Shown piece after piece: positions 1 through 6,377 of a stretch of 7,799 bases of DNA; the stretch's first letter is position 1; every line of letters starts with the position of its first letter. A program made the position numbers and the translations under genes. The notes under the pieces were generated by a model, which worked only from the letters and a program-made list of their open reading frames with translations, did not search any database and was not told the DNA's origin. Origin of the DNA: Acidobacteriota bacterium (GTDB lineage Bacteria > Acidobacteriota > Terriglobia > Terriglobales > Acidobacteriaceae); assembly GCA_021810815.1 (NCBI GenBank), contig JAJZHR010000100.1, forward strand, positions 1 through 7,799, written 5' to 3'.

Positions 1-1062
1 CGTCTCGCCGGGGAGGCCAAGGATGAAGTCTCCGTGGATGGTGAGGCCGAGCTTGTGGCAGTCACGGGTGAAGTCGCGCGCGCGCTCGACGGTGGCGCCC
101 TTCTTGATGTTCTTCAGGATCTGCGGGTCGCCGGACTCGAAGCCGACGATCAGCAGGCGGCAGCCGGCCTCGCGCATGGCCTTGAGCGTCTCGTAGTCCG
201 TGGTGACGCGGGAGGTGCTGGACCAGGTGATGCCGAGCGGCTTGAGCTTGGCGCAGAGTTCGATGGTGCGGGCCTTCTGGATGTTGAAGGTGTCGTCATC
301 GAAGAAGAACTCCTTCACATGGGGGAAGAGTTCCTTGGCGTGGGCCATTTCGGCGGCGACGTCATCGGTGGAGCGCTTGCGCCAGGCGTGGCCGGAGAGC
401 GTCTGCGGCCAGAGGCAGAAGGTGCACTGCGCCGGGCAGCCGCGCGTGGAGTAGAGAGCCACATACGGATGCAGCAGGAACGGGACGTTGTACTTGGTCA
501 CGTCCATGTCGCGGGCGTAGATGTCGGTGACCCAGGGCATCGCATCCAGGTCTTCCACCTGCGGACGGTCCGGGTTGTGCTGGATCACGCCGTTGGCGTC
601 GCGGTAGCTGATGCCGAGGATTTCATTGAGCGGCTTGCCGTTGGCGTACTCCACCACGGAGAAGTCGAACTCGCGGCGGCAGATGAAGTCCAGCGCGCGG
701 CACTCGTCGAGAGCGCGGTCGGGGTCGGTGGTGACCGGGGGGCCGACAAACGCGATCCTGATGTTCGGGTGATCCTCTTTGATCTTCTCGGCCATGCGCT
801 GGTCGCCGGTCCATCCCATCGTCGAGGTGAAGACGACGAGGAACTCATAGTCCTTGCAGATGTTGTTCACTTCCTGCCAGGAGACGTGGTGCGGCGGAGC
901 GTCGAGCAGTCGAGATCCCTCAAGCATGCCGGCGGGATAGGCCAGCCATACCGGGTACCAGTAGGACTCGATTTCGCGCGTCGCGGGCCAGCGTGAGCTT
1001 GCGCCGCCGTCAAATTTCTCGAAGGAAGGAGGGTTCAGGAACAGAGTCTTGAGTGGCTTCAT
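1..1062 (-). CDS. hpnJ: Hopanoid-biosynthesis radical SAM protein HpnJ (3' end beyond window)
   Basis: Reads from ATG at 1062 to the window edge without a stop, giving 354 residues; HpnJ is usually about 470 residues, so roughly the last quarter is missing. The N-terminus (MKPLKTLFLNPPSF) and the following FDGG and DAPPH segments match the HpnJ family as I know it. Residues ~5-150 form a cobalamin-binding-like domain. The radical SAM 4Fe-4S motif CPAQCTFC has C209, C213 and C216, followed by LWPQT, FFFDDDTFN, GFESGDPQILKNIKKG and GDFILGLPGET. Established knowledge: HpnJ acts after the HpnI glycosyltransferase and HpnK deacetylase and is linked to forming the cyclitol-ether head group of bacteriohopanetetrol, a hopanoid membrane lipid. 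No other hpn gene is visible. It starts 45 bases after the tolC stop, same strand, with no clear Shine-Dalgarno, so it may be co-transcribed with the efflux genes. Confidence 0.88.
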   Translation of the reverse strand, partial: MKPLKTLFLNPPSFEKFDGGASSRWPATREIESYWYPVWLAYPAGMLEGSRLLDAPPHHVSWQEVNNICKDYEFLVVFTSTMGWTGDQRMAEKIKEDHPNIRIAFVGPPVTTDPDRALDECRALDFICRREFDFSVVEYANGKPLNEILGISYRDANGVIQHNPDRPQVEDLDAMPWVTDIYARDMDVTKYNVPFLLHPYVALYSTRGCPAQCTFCLWPQTLSGHAWRKRSTDDVAAEMAHAKELFPHVKEFFFDDDTFNIQKARTIELCAKLKPLGITWSSTSRVTTDYETLKAMREAGCRLLIVGFESGDPQILKNIKKGATVERARDFTRDCHKLGLTIHGDFILGLPGET

Positions 1063-1105
1063 GTTGGCTTAAGTCTAACATTTCCGCTACGAGTCGGCGG
1101 GGTAT

Positions 1106-1128
1106 ATTCAGGGCGCGGGTGTCTGAAT
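1106..1128 (-). other. Inverted repeat around the tolC stop codon
   Basis: Perfect six-base arms ATTCAG (1106-1111) and CTGAAT (1123-1128) enclose 11 bases and include the tolC stop. No T-run follows on the minus strand, so it is not a standard terminator; it might be a weak attenuator or mRNA-stability hairpin before hpnJ, or chance. Confidence 0.3.
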
Positions 1129-2544
1129 CGGCATGGGGCCGGTGAGCTCTCCGGGAGCGGCTCCGGAAGAGCTCCCCGAAGCGTTGGATGCAGCGGTTCT
1201 GACCCAGTCCTCGAGTTTTCCGCTGGCCTTCAACAGATCGAGCCGTGTGCGCTCGATAGAGAAGTCGGTGGTGAGGAGGTCGATGTAGCGCTGGCGCTCG
1301 TCGATGTGCGCGTTCTGCTCGTCTCTGGGCGTGAGCGCGGGAACATCGGGGCGGGATCCGCTGGACTTCAGTTGCAGAAGAATGGCGTCAAGTTGATCCT
1401 GGGCGAGCTGATGCTGCAACTTCGCCACGTCCAACTGGGCCAGTTGCAGGCGATAGGTGTGCTGCAATTTCAGAGATCCCTCGGCTGCCTGGTCGCGGCC
1501 CACGCGCGCATCGCTCTCCAGCCGCACAGCTTCCGCGCTGGACTGGCGGGCTTTGGCGCGGCGGCTCGCGTCGAACAGGGGAAGGTTGATCTGGATTCCG
1601 ATGCTCTCATTGTTGGTCTGGAAGCTGTTGTAATAGCTCTGATAGTTGTAAATGGTGGAGAAGTAGTCGTAATTCGCAAAGAAGTCGACCTCTGGCCGAT
1701 AAAGCTGCCGCCTATCGCCGAAGGCCGTCTGGCGTTTTGCCTGAGCGTGCATGAAGGAGGCGGCGACGGAGGGGGGCACGGTTGCGATCCTGGGCGCGTT
1801 GACGGCGATCTCCGGAGGCGGAGGCACGCTGTCCGGCTCGGTGGTGAGCGATGCCGCGGGAAGTCCGGTCATGCGCGCAAGGTGGTCTTTGAGCGTCTCA
1901 ATCTCGCCGTCGTTCTGGATCTGCTTCAGGTGGATATTCGCCGCGGCAAGGCGGGTGCGGGTGAGTTCGATCTTGTCATCGAGGCCGGCATCGAGGCGCT
2001 GCTGCACAATCTGCACCAGTTTGTCGGCGTAGCCTGCCTGCTCGTTCAGCGCCTGCTGCTGCTTCAGTGCGCGATCCAGGTCCAGATAGGCCAGCGCCGT
2101 GTCCTCTTCGACATCCTCGCGGGCCTGCTGCAGCAGCAATTCGCTGGCTTTCAACTCTCCTCGCGCGGACCGGATGTAGTCTCTCTGCGAGAAGTTGAAC
2201 AGAAGGGATTGCGAGGTGAAGTTGAACAGCGTCGGGGTGCCGACAGGGAAGCCGTAGAACTTGCCCAGGCTGGAGCCGAACATCAGGTTTGGGATGTAGA
2301 CATCTTTCGACTGATCGAGGCCGGCCTGGGCCTTCAGGACATCGGCCTGAGCGGAATGGATCTTGTTGTTGTTGCGCATGGCAAGATCGACGGCGGTGTA
2401 GAGGGAGACCTGCGCCGATGCCTGCGCGCCGGCGACCAGCAGGAAGGTTGCCAGAACGGCAGAGGACAGAACAGTGGAGGGCAGGGCCGCGAAGGCCAGC
2501 ACAGCAAAGCGACTGCGCTCCGCAACCGGCTTTGCGGAGCCCAT
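1108..2544 (-). CDS. TolC-family outer-membrane efflux channel
   Basis: An outer-membrane factor (OEP fold) of 478 residues from the chosen start. A signal peptide covers about the first 44 residues: basic KPVAERSR, a long Ala/Leu/Val core, then GAQASA before QVSLYTAVDLA. Two similar halves follow, each with long Gln/Ala/Leu-rich helices and a strand segment: LFNFTSQSLLFNFSQRD in the first, SIGIQINLPLFDASRRAKA in the second. The latter is typical of TolC proteins. The last ~25 residues are a Ser/Gly/Pro-rich tail. In the family, three subunits form a channel through the outer membrane, docking to a periplasmic adaptor. I chose the ATG at 2544 because GGGAG lies five bases upstream. The ATG at 2598 would add 18 residues and make an unusually long leader, but cannot be excluded. 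The substrate is unknown. Confidence 0.9.
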   Translation of the reverse strand: MGSAKPVAERSRFAVLAFAALPSTVLSSAVLATFLLVAGAQASAQVSLYTAVDLAMRNNNKIHSAQADVLKAQAGLDQSKDVYIPNLMFGSSLGKFYGFPVGTPTLFNFTSQSLLFNFSQRDYIRSARGELKASELLLQQAREDVEEDTALAYLDLDRALKQQQALNEQAGYADKLVQIVQQRLDAGLDDKIELTRTRLAAANIHLKQIQNDGEIETLKDHLARMTGLPAASLTTEPDSVPPPPEIAVNAPRIATVPPSVAASFMHAQAKRQTAFGDRRQLYRPEVDFFANYDYFSTIYNYQSYYNSFQTNNESIGIQINLPLFDASRRAKARQSSAEAVRLESDARVGRDQAAEGSLKLQHTYRLQLAQLDVAKLQHQLAQDQLDAILLQLKSSGSRPDVPALTPRDEQNAHIDERQRYIDLLTTDFSIERTRLDLLKASGKLEDWVRTAASNASGSSSGAAPGELTGPMPIQTPAP

Positions 2545-2549
2545 CGGAG

Positions 2550-2554
2550 CTCCC
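2550..2554 (-). promoter_or_regulatory. Ribosome binding site deciding the tolC start
   Basis: GGGAG on the minus strand, five bases before the ATG at 2544. It is the best ribosome site near the tolC N-terminus and yields a normal-length signal peptide; the upstream ATG at 2598 has only a weaker AGG. Confidence 0.55.
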
Positions 2555-2645
2555 GTTTGGCAGGGTGACATCTCCACACCGGCTTTCTGTTGATTCATGA
2601 GACCTGACCCCGCCTGAATGCATTCTTACAAAAAATCGAGACCTG

Positions 2646-2678
2646 TTTGAAGCCGGAAGCTGATTTGAAGCCGGAAGC
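2646..2678. repeat. Two-copy 15-bp direct repeat between TPR and tolC genes
   Basis: TTTGAAGCCGGAAGC occurs exactly at 2646-2660 and again at 2664-2678, an 18-base period. It begins eight bases past the TPR stop codon and lies in the presumed leader of tolC. It is not an inverted repeat and does not form a strong hairpin. Confidence 0.9.
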
Positions 2679-2685
2679 GCATCTA

Positions 2686-3744
2686 TCAGCGCAAACTTTT
2701 CTGCGCCTTGATGGCCGGAGCATAGTCGTGGGCCAGAGAGAGAGCAGCGGCGAACTGCGCCGCTGCGCCTTCACGATCCCCTTGCTCCAGCAGAACACGC
2801 CCGAGAATCACATTCACCTGGAAGGCCGGATACTCCTCTGACTTGTGCGGCGATTCCAGGTAGGACTGCATCATCTGGATGGCCAACTGCGGCTCGGCCT
2901 TCATGGAGCGCAATGTGCCGGCAGCGGCCACCAGAGCACCATCATGCAGCGTATCCATGGTCACGATGCGGCGCACAAGGGCGCGAGCCTCTGTATTGCG
3001 ATGCTGCTTGTGCAGGAAGGAGGCGAGGTCGGCCATTGCCTGAGCCTTGCTGGTGGCATTGCCATTGGAAACGGAGGTCGGCGATGCTGTCTCCACTGCG
3101 AGCTTGTACTGAGCTTCTGCGGTGGCGGGGTCGCCGCTGTCCTCTGCGATCCTCGCCTGCAGCCAATGTCCGCGCGCAGGATCCAGCTTGTCGAGAGCTG
3201 GCACCAGAGTCCTGGCCTTTTCTTTGCCGCCGCCCAGCGCTCCGGGAGCCTCCACATAATATTCGCCAAGGTCGGTCAGGGCGGTGGCGTTGAGGGGATC
3301 CAACTGAACGGCGCGCTGGAAGTTCTCACGCACGCGCCTGGCCAGGCCCAGCGCCGTGAACATGGAGGCGTGCTGGGCCTTTGCGCCGTAGGCTCTCCCC
3401 AGCCAGCGATAATATTCCGCAGTGGAGGGAGATGCAGCCACGGCTGCGGAGCATTCGCGGACTGCATCGTCGTCGCGCTCCTCCGAGAGGTGGACGCGGC
3501 ACAGCAGGTTGAGCGCATCGGCGTCGCTTGGATTTGAGGAGATCAGGGGAGACAGCAGAGCGATGGCCTGGTCGGCGTTGCCCTGAAGGAGCGCCTTGCG
3601 CGCCGCCGTGTGCGCATTCGTACGCGCGGAAGCCTGACGAGGCTCCGCTGCGCTCGGCGTGGCGTGCGCGACGTAAAGCGCCAGCAAGCAAGCGAGGATA
3701 CCGAGCCGCGCGCGTTGCTGAGATTGGCGGCGAGGAAAAGACAT
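2686..3744 (-). CDS. Exported TPR-repeat protein between adaptor and TolC genes
   Basis: Encodes 352 residues. The N-terminus (MSFPRRQSQQRARLG, then a Leu/Ala-rich stretch ending THE-like ATPSAA before EPRQ) is a probable Sec signal peptide, placing the protein in the periplasm. The mature part is helical with TPR-like repeats: residues ~46-74 (ALLQGNADQAIALLSPLISS), ~75-107 (DALNLLCRVHLSEERDDDAV), ~140-165 (FQRAVQLDPLNATALTDLGE), ~195-220 (ARIAEDSGDPATAEAQYKLA) and ~310-345 (GRVLLEQGDREGAAAQFAAA). TPR proteins are protein-binding scaffolds; no catalytic motif is seen. Its position suggests it assists or assembles the efflux machine, which is inference. GGAG nine bases upstream favours the ATG at 3744. 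An ATG at 3768 overlaps the adaptor stop (TGATG) and would add eight residues by translational coupling. Confidence 0.82.
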   Translation of the reverse strand: MSFPRRQSQQRARLGILACLLALYVAHATPSAAEPRQASARTNAHTAARKALLQGNADQAIALLSPLISSNPSDADALNLLCRVHLSEERDDDAVRECSAAVAASPSTAEYYRWLGRAYGAKAQHASMFTALGLARRVRENFQRAVQLDPLNATALTDLGEYYVEAPGALGGGKEKARTLVPALDKLDPARGHWLQARIAEDSGDPATAEAQYKLAVETASPTSVSNGNATSKAQAMADLASFLHKQHRNTEARALVRRIVTMDTLHDGALVAAAGTLRSMKAEPQLAIQMMQSYLESPHKSEEYPAFQVNVILGRVLLEQGDREGAAAQFAAALSLAHDYAPAIKAQKSLR

Positions 3745-3753
3745 GCGAATGCG

Positions 3754-3757
3754 CTCC
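3754..3757 (-). promoter_or_regulatory. Ribosome binding site of the TPR gene
   Basis: GGAG on the minus strand, nine bases before the ATG at 3744. The ATG at 3768 that overlaps the adaptor stop has no comparable site. Confidence 0.5.
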
Positions 3758-3767
3758 ATGCGGACCA

Positions 3768-5018
3768 TCAAGGTCGTTGAGCTACGCGGACCGACTCGCC
3801 ATCGGTCAGCGTCTGGCCGCCCAGGGTGCCGAGGGCTACTGTGTCCCCTTGCTTCAGACCATCCAGAATCTCGACGCTGGTCAGGTTCAGGTCGCCGATT
3901 TTGACCGGTGTCCGCACGGCCTTGCCATCGAGGATGCGGAACACATAGTCCTCCGAGTTGGGTGCCGTGGTCAGAGCTTCGCGAGGAACGGTGAGCACAT
4001 TGGGCTTGTTGAGGATCGTCACTCTCACGTTCACATTGGTGTTGGGCAGCAATGTGCCATCCGAGCTGTCCACGGATACCAGCACTTCGCCCACGTTGCG
4101 CGTGCCATAGCTGATGACCGTCGACGGAACGCGCTCCACATGGCCATGCCAGCTCATGCCCGGCTTGGCATCCCACTCGATCTTCGCAAACTGGCCGACG
4201 GCGAGCTTGCCCAGCTCCGGCTCGTCAAAAAAGGCGCGCACCCGGATTTGAGACAGGTTGGCCATCTGCAACAATGTCTCGCCTGCGTTGACGTAGTCCG
4301 AATCGCGGACAGGAAGGGAATAGACGGTTCCTGCGAAAGGCGCGCGCACGATCGCCTGCGCCAGGACAGACTGGGCAAAGGCGTAACTGGCCTGCGCATC
4401 CGCGACTTGCGCCGTTGCATGTGCGACGTCGTCGGAGCTGAAACGGCCGGTTTTGCGCTGCTGGAGCAACTGCAGGGAATTGTCATCCTGCTTCAGCTTC
4501 TCCTGCGCGTTCGCCACTTCGATGCTGGTGGCAGCTCCGCTGGCCTGCAGGCCTTGCAGCATGGCCAGGTCGCGCGCGTCCTGCGATTTCCGCAAGGTGG
4601 CGCTGGCGATTTGGCTGCTCAGCGAGAAGCGCTCCTCCTGGCTGCCATTTTGTTCAATGTTGCGCAGAGCAAGCTCAGCGCTTCGCAAGGCGGCGAGAGC
4701 AGCCGCGACACGCACACGCGCGTCGGAGTCGTCCATTGCGAGCAGCAGCTTATTCTTCGCTACCGTGTCTCCCTGATGCACATAGATGTGCTGGATGACG
4801 CCGGGGTAGGGACTGTGGGCCTGGAAATTATCGACTGGCTCCACTTTGCCATTGGTCCCGGTGGTGGTCACCAGGTCGCGGTGCTCGGCGTTCGCTGTGC
4901 TGACCACAACGTCTTCGTGGAGCAAATCGCGCAGGCCAAAGACCACCGCCACCAACAGCACCAGGCTGAAGGCAACAAGGAGCGGTTTTCTCAGACGGGA
5001 TGGGGTGGGTGAGGGCAT
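3768..5018 (-). CDS. HlyD/MacA-like periplasmic adaptor (membrane fusion protein)
   Basis: A 416-residue membrane fusion protein. A single N-terminal membrane helix spans about residues 12-29 after basic RLRK, leaving the rest in the periplasm. The lipoyl-like domain is split: NFQAHSPYPGVIQHIYVHQGDTV (about 64-86, given here in part as the GVIQHIYVHQGDTV half) and VRAPFAGTV (~224-232). Between them lies an Ala/Gln/Leu-rich coiled-coil hairpin (~98-220). A beta-barrel domain follows (~257-335, RVRAFFDEPELG) and a membrane-proximal domain (~340-414, VLTVPREAL, then VEILDGLKQGDTV). In this family the adaptor bridges an inner-membrane pump and a TolC channel, and the coiled coil contacts TolC. 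It heads a same-strand set with the TPR and TolC genes; the pump gene is not in the window. Usual MacA/HlyD length; no defect seen. The pump class cannot be decided from sequence alone. Confidence 0.9.
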   Translation of the reverse strand: MPSPTPSRLRKPLLVAFSLVLLVAVVFGLRDLLHEDVVVSTANAEHRDLVTTTGTNGKVEPVDNFQAHSPYPGVIQHIYVHQGDTVAKNKLLLAMDDSDARVRVAAALAALRSAELALRNIEQNGSQEERFSLSSQIASATLRKSQDARDLAMLQGLQASGAATSIEVANAQEKLKQDDNSLQLLQQRKTGRFSSDDVAHATAQVADAQASYAFAQSVLAQAIVRAPFAGTVYSLPVRDSDYVNAGETLLQMANLSQIRVRAFFDEPELGKLAVGQFAKIEWDAKPGMSWHGHVERVPSTVISYGTRNVGEVLVSVDSSDGTLLPNTNVNVRVTILNKPNVLTVPREALTTAPNSEDYVFRILDGKAVRTPVKIGDLNLTSVEILDGLKQGDTVALGTLGGQTLTDGESVRVAQRP

Positions 5019-5032
5019 GCGGACGAAAGGTC

Positions 5033-5040
5033 AGTATATA
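5033..5040 (-). promoter_or_regulatory. Candidate -10 box of the adaptor gene
   Basis: On the minus strand this reads TTATATACT-like sequence containing TTATAT and TATACT, an AT-rich island in GC-rich surroundings, 14 bases before the ATG at 5018. It would give a very short leader. No convincing -35 lies at 16-18 bases (TTGCAG at 5063-5068 is too far). Confidence 0.35.
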
Positions 5041-5181
5041 AGACGCGTGCGGGTTGCGATGGCTGCAAAATCTTTACAGCAGGCATTTAGTGGCAATGCA
5101 GGTTCCTTTGGAGGCGGTTGAGAGCGTCCGATCTCCGCGTTGGCGAATCCTTTCGCAGCGGCATCTTGCGACTGCATCCGG

Positions 5182-5254
5182 GCCAATGGGTCGAAAGCCG
5201 ATGGGTCAAAAGCCGATGGGTCAAAAGCTGATGCCGAAAGCCGATGGGTTGAGC
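5182..5254. repeat. 15-bp tandem repeat array in the hlyD-queF divergent intergenic region
   Basis: Units: GCCAATGGGTCGAAA (5182-5196), GCCGATGGGTCAAAA (5197-5211 and 5212-5226, identical), a shortened variant GCTGATGCCGAAA (5227-5239) and a degenerate GCCGATGGGTTGAGC (5240-5254). The array is bracketed by a 16-base direct repeat with 14 matches (5172-5187 and 5263-5278, ending CGGGCCAAT). It ends 26 bases before the TACAAT box of queF. There are no spacers, so it is not a CRISPR. Confidence 0.92.
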
Positions 5255-5280
5255 TTCCGCATCTGCGTGCGGGCCAATCG

Positions 5281-5286
5281 TACAAT
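5281..5286 (+). promoter_or_regulatory. Candidate -10 box of queF
   Basis: TACAAT matches the sigma-70 type -10 consensus at five of six positions. It ends eight bases before the queF ATG, so a start point at the usual distance would fall at about 5293 and leave almost no leader. No good -35 is seen: TTCCGC at 5255-5260 is 20 bases away. Confidence 0.45.
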
Positions 5287-5294
5287 GGATTCCT

Positions 5295-5696
5295 ATGGCA
5301 AAGAAGAGACGCTACACCGACGATCATGCGAAAGCCGGCCTCGACACGAAGTTTCCAGACATTGAGACGTGGCCCAACCAGTTTCCCGGCTATGAGATTC
5401 TCATCGACGACCCGGAGTTCACGTCGGTGTGCCCCAAGACCGGACTGCCGGATTTCGGCGTGCTGACCATCCGCTACATGCCGCGCAAGAGCTGCATGGA
5501 GCTGCGCTCGCTGAAGGAATACCTGTTCTGCTACCGGAACCTGGGTATTTTTCAGGAGAACATCGTCAACCAGGTGCTGGAGGATGTGGCGAAATCCTGC
5601 GATCCGGTGTGGGCGGTTGTGCGCGGGGATTTCCGGCCACGAGGCGGAATTTCAACCGTTGTGGAGGCGCGCTGGCCTCGCCCGACGGAGCAGTAG
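5295..5696 (+). CDS. queF: NADPH-dependent 7-cyano-7-deazaguanine reductase QueF (preQ1 synthase)
   Basis: A cytoplasmic 133-residue enzyme of the short (unimodular, B. subtilis-like) QueF type. It reduces the nitrile of preQ0 to the aminomethyl of preQ1 using NADPH, a step of queuosine synthesis for tRNA wobble position 34. Visible family residues: catalytic Cys46 and Asp53 in SVCPKTGLPDFG; the QueF signature ELRSLKEYLFCYRN (69-82) for NADPH handling; Glu88 in FQEN, spaced 42 residues after the Cys as in B. subtilis; and RPRGGI near the C-terminus. All key residues are present. It stands alone on the plus strand, divergent from the adaptor gene, without queC, queD or queE nearby. The start matches the usual short N-terminus; only a weak GGA precedes it, and a TACAAT box ends eight bases before the ATG. 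No preQ1 riboswitch was recognised upstream. Confidence 0.95.
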   Translation: MAKKRRYTDDHAKAGLDTKFPDIETWPNQFPGYEILIDDPEFTSVCPKTGLPDFGVLTIRYMPRKSCMELRSLKEYLFCYRNLGIFQENIVNQVLEDVAKSCDPVWAVVRGDFRPRGGISTVVEARWPRPTEQ

Positions 5697-5719
5697 GACT
5701 GAATACGGAGCAGTAGGAC
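5685..5719. repeat. 15-bp direct repeat across the queF stop codon
   Basis: ACGGAGCAGTAGGAC is found at 5685-5699, containing the queF TAG at 5694-5696, and again at 5705-5719, a 20-base period. The second copy lies wholly in the intergenic gap. Confidence 0.88.
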
Positions 5720-5756
5720 GGGAATGCTGGAGTGCGCTGTTGCTGCTTTTGCCGTC

Positions 5757-5801
5757 TCAGGGGACAGGGGTTTTCAGCAGGGCGGCTACCGTGACCAAGC
5801 G
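5757..5801 (-). pseudogene. Possible remnant of a second receiver-domain C-terminus
   Basis: On the minus strand, 45 bases read RLVTVAALLKTPVP and then TGA. This resembles the end of the intact regulator immediately upstream (LLATVATLLKNPAAA, then TGA), with most base differences at third codon positions. It is in the same frame as the intact gene: after that gene's stop at 5849-5847 the frame stays open for 29 codons to this second stop. The bases between (5802-5846) show no receiver motifs. It could be the leftover of a tandem duplication or of a former longer C-terminus; the match is short, so chance remains possible. Confidence 0.35.
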
Positions 5802-5846
5802 TGGCCAGCGAGGGGATGCTTGATCGCGCTTCTCCTGCGTGGCTGC

Positions 5847-6233
5847 TCAGGCAGCAGCGGGGTTCTTCAGCAGGGTGGCAACGGTGGCCAGCAGGTTTTC
5901 CGGCAGCACGGGCTTTACGCGGAAGGTGACGCCAAGGTTTCTATACTGGTGCTCGGCTTCGTCCAGGCCGCTGATGACCAGTACTGGAAGCTCCGGCATC
6001 AGCTTCCTCAACTCGCGGACGAACTCGGCTCCATTCATGCAGGGCATGATGTGGTCAGTGATGACAAGGTGGATGTCTTCCTGGAAGTGCGCATCCCGAA
6101 GCTGCTCCAAAGCCCGCTGCGGATTGAGCGCGCAGAGGACGAAGTAGCCGGCTCGCCGCAGGATGGCCTGACGCGTGGCTGCCTGAACGGCATTGTCATC
6201 AATGAGTAGAAGAGTCGAGTGCATCAGCGGCAT
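5847..6233 (-). CDS. Single-domain response regulator (CheY-like receiver)
   Basis: From the ATG at 6233 it encodes 128 residues, all of it one receiver domain with no output domain. Phosphorylation-site residues are all present: acidic pair D12/D13 (LLLIDDN), phospho-acceptor D60 (LVITDHIMP), Ser88 (VLVISGLD) and Lys107 (FRVKP), with Phe104 near the usual aromatic switch area. It should be phosphorylated by a histidine kinase and act by protein contact, like CheY or Spo0F; partner and pathway are unknown and no kinase lies here. Start choice is uncertain: an ATG at 6284 gives 145 residues with an unlikely N-terminal extension, and an ATG at 6224 gives 125. No strong ribosome site marks any; GAAGG lies about 13 bases before 6233. 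The C-terminus (VATLLKNPAAA) has a decayed look-alike just downstream. Confidence 0.87.
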   Translation of the reverse strand: MPLMHSTLLLIDDNAVQAATRQAILRRAGYFVLCALNPQRALEQLRDAHFQEDIHLVITDHIMPCMNGAEFVRELRKLMPELPVLVISGLDEAEHQYRNLGVTFRVKPVLPENLLATVATLLKNPAAA

Positions 6234-6377
6234 TGGATGTTGTGTGCCTTCGAGGGGTTGCCTTGCTCGCGCAACCTGCTGCATTCGCAGATGTTTTGAG
6301 GTTGCTCACATCCTATACCCCGTACCCGCTTTATGCGCTTTTTGGGAATACGACCCCTTGCACGAACGCATCGCGCT

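Noticed and set aside
34..996. Plus-strand open frame of 320 codons
   Set aside because: It is antisense to hpnJ, whose minus-strand reading carries the CxxxCxxC motif and clear family resemblance; the plus frame is a GC-rich codon shadow.
1306..2568. Plus-strand open frame of 420 codons
   Set aside because: Antisense to the TolC gene; its translation resembles no family and is rich in Gly/Arg/Val as expected of a shadow.
2630..2637. T-run terminator after the TPR gene
   Set aside because: A run of six T on the minus strand exists, but no GC-rich hairpin precedes it; the upstream sequence is a direct repeat, not an inverted one.
3745..4176. Upstream extension of the TPR frame to a 496-residue protein
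   Set aside because: It would lie inside the adaptor gene in another frame, has no family resemblance and would bury the clear signal peptide.
3528..5012. Plus-strand open frame of 494 codons, longer than the adaptor itself
   Set aside because: Antisense to the adaptor, which shows a membrane helix, lipoyl halves and coiled coil; the plus frame has no recognisable domain.
5182..5254. CRISPR array
   Set aside because: The units are only 15 bases and directly adjacent, with no spacers.
5019..5294. preQ1 riboswitch upstream of queF
   Set aside because: No class I aptamer-like hairpin with an A-rich tail was recognised, and the candidate promoter leaves no room for a leader.
5031..5327. Short open frames on both strands giving SAFDP or GSKAD pentapeptide repeats
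   Set aside because: The 15-bp repeat unit is a multiple of three, so it creates repeat peptides in every open frame; there is no ribosome site and the minus frame overlaps the queF start.
5842..5855. Hairpin GCTGC-TCAG-GCAGC at the regulator's stop as a terminator
   Set aside because: Only five-base arms, no T-run on either strand, and most of it is explained by Ala codons at the gene end.
5724..6209. Plus-strand open frame of 161 codons after queF
   Set aside because: Antisense to the response regulator, whose minus reading has all receiver-domain key residues.
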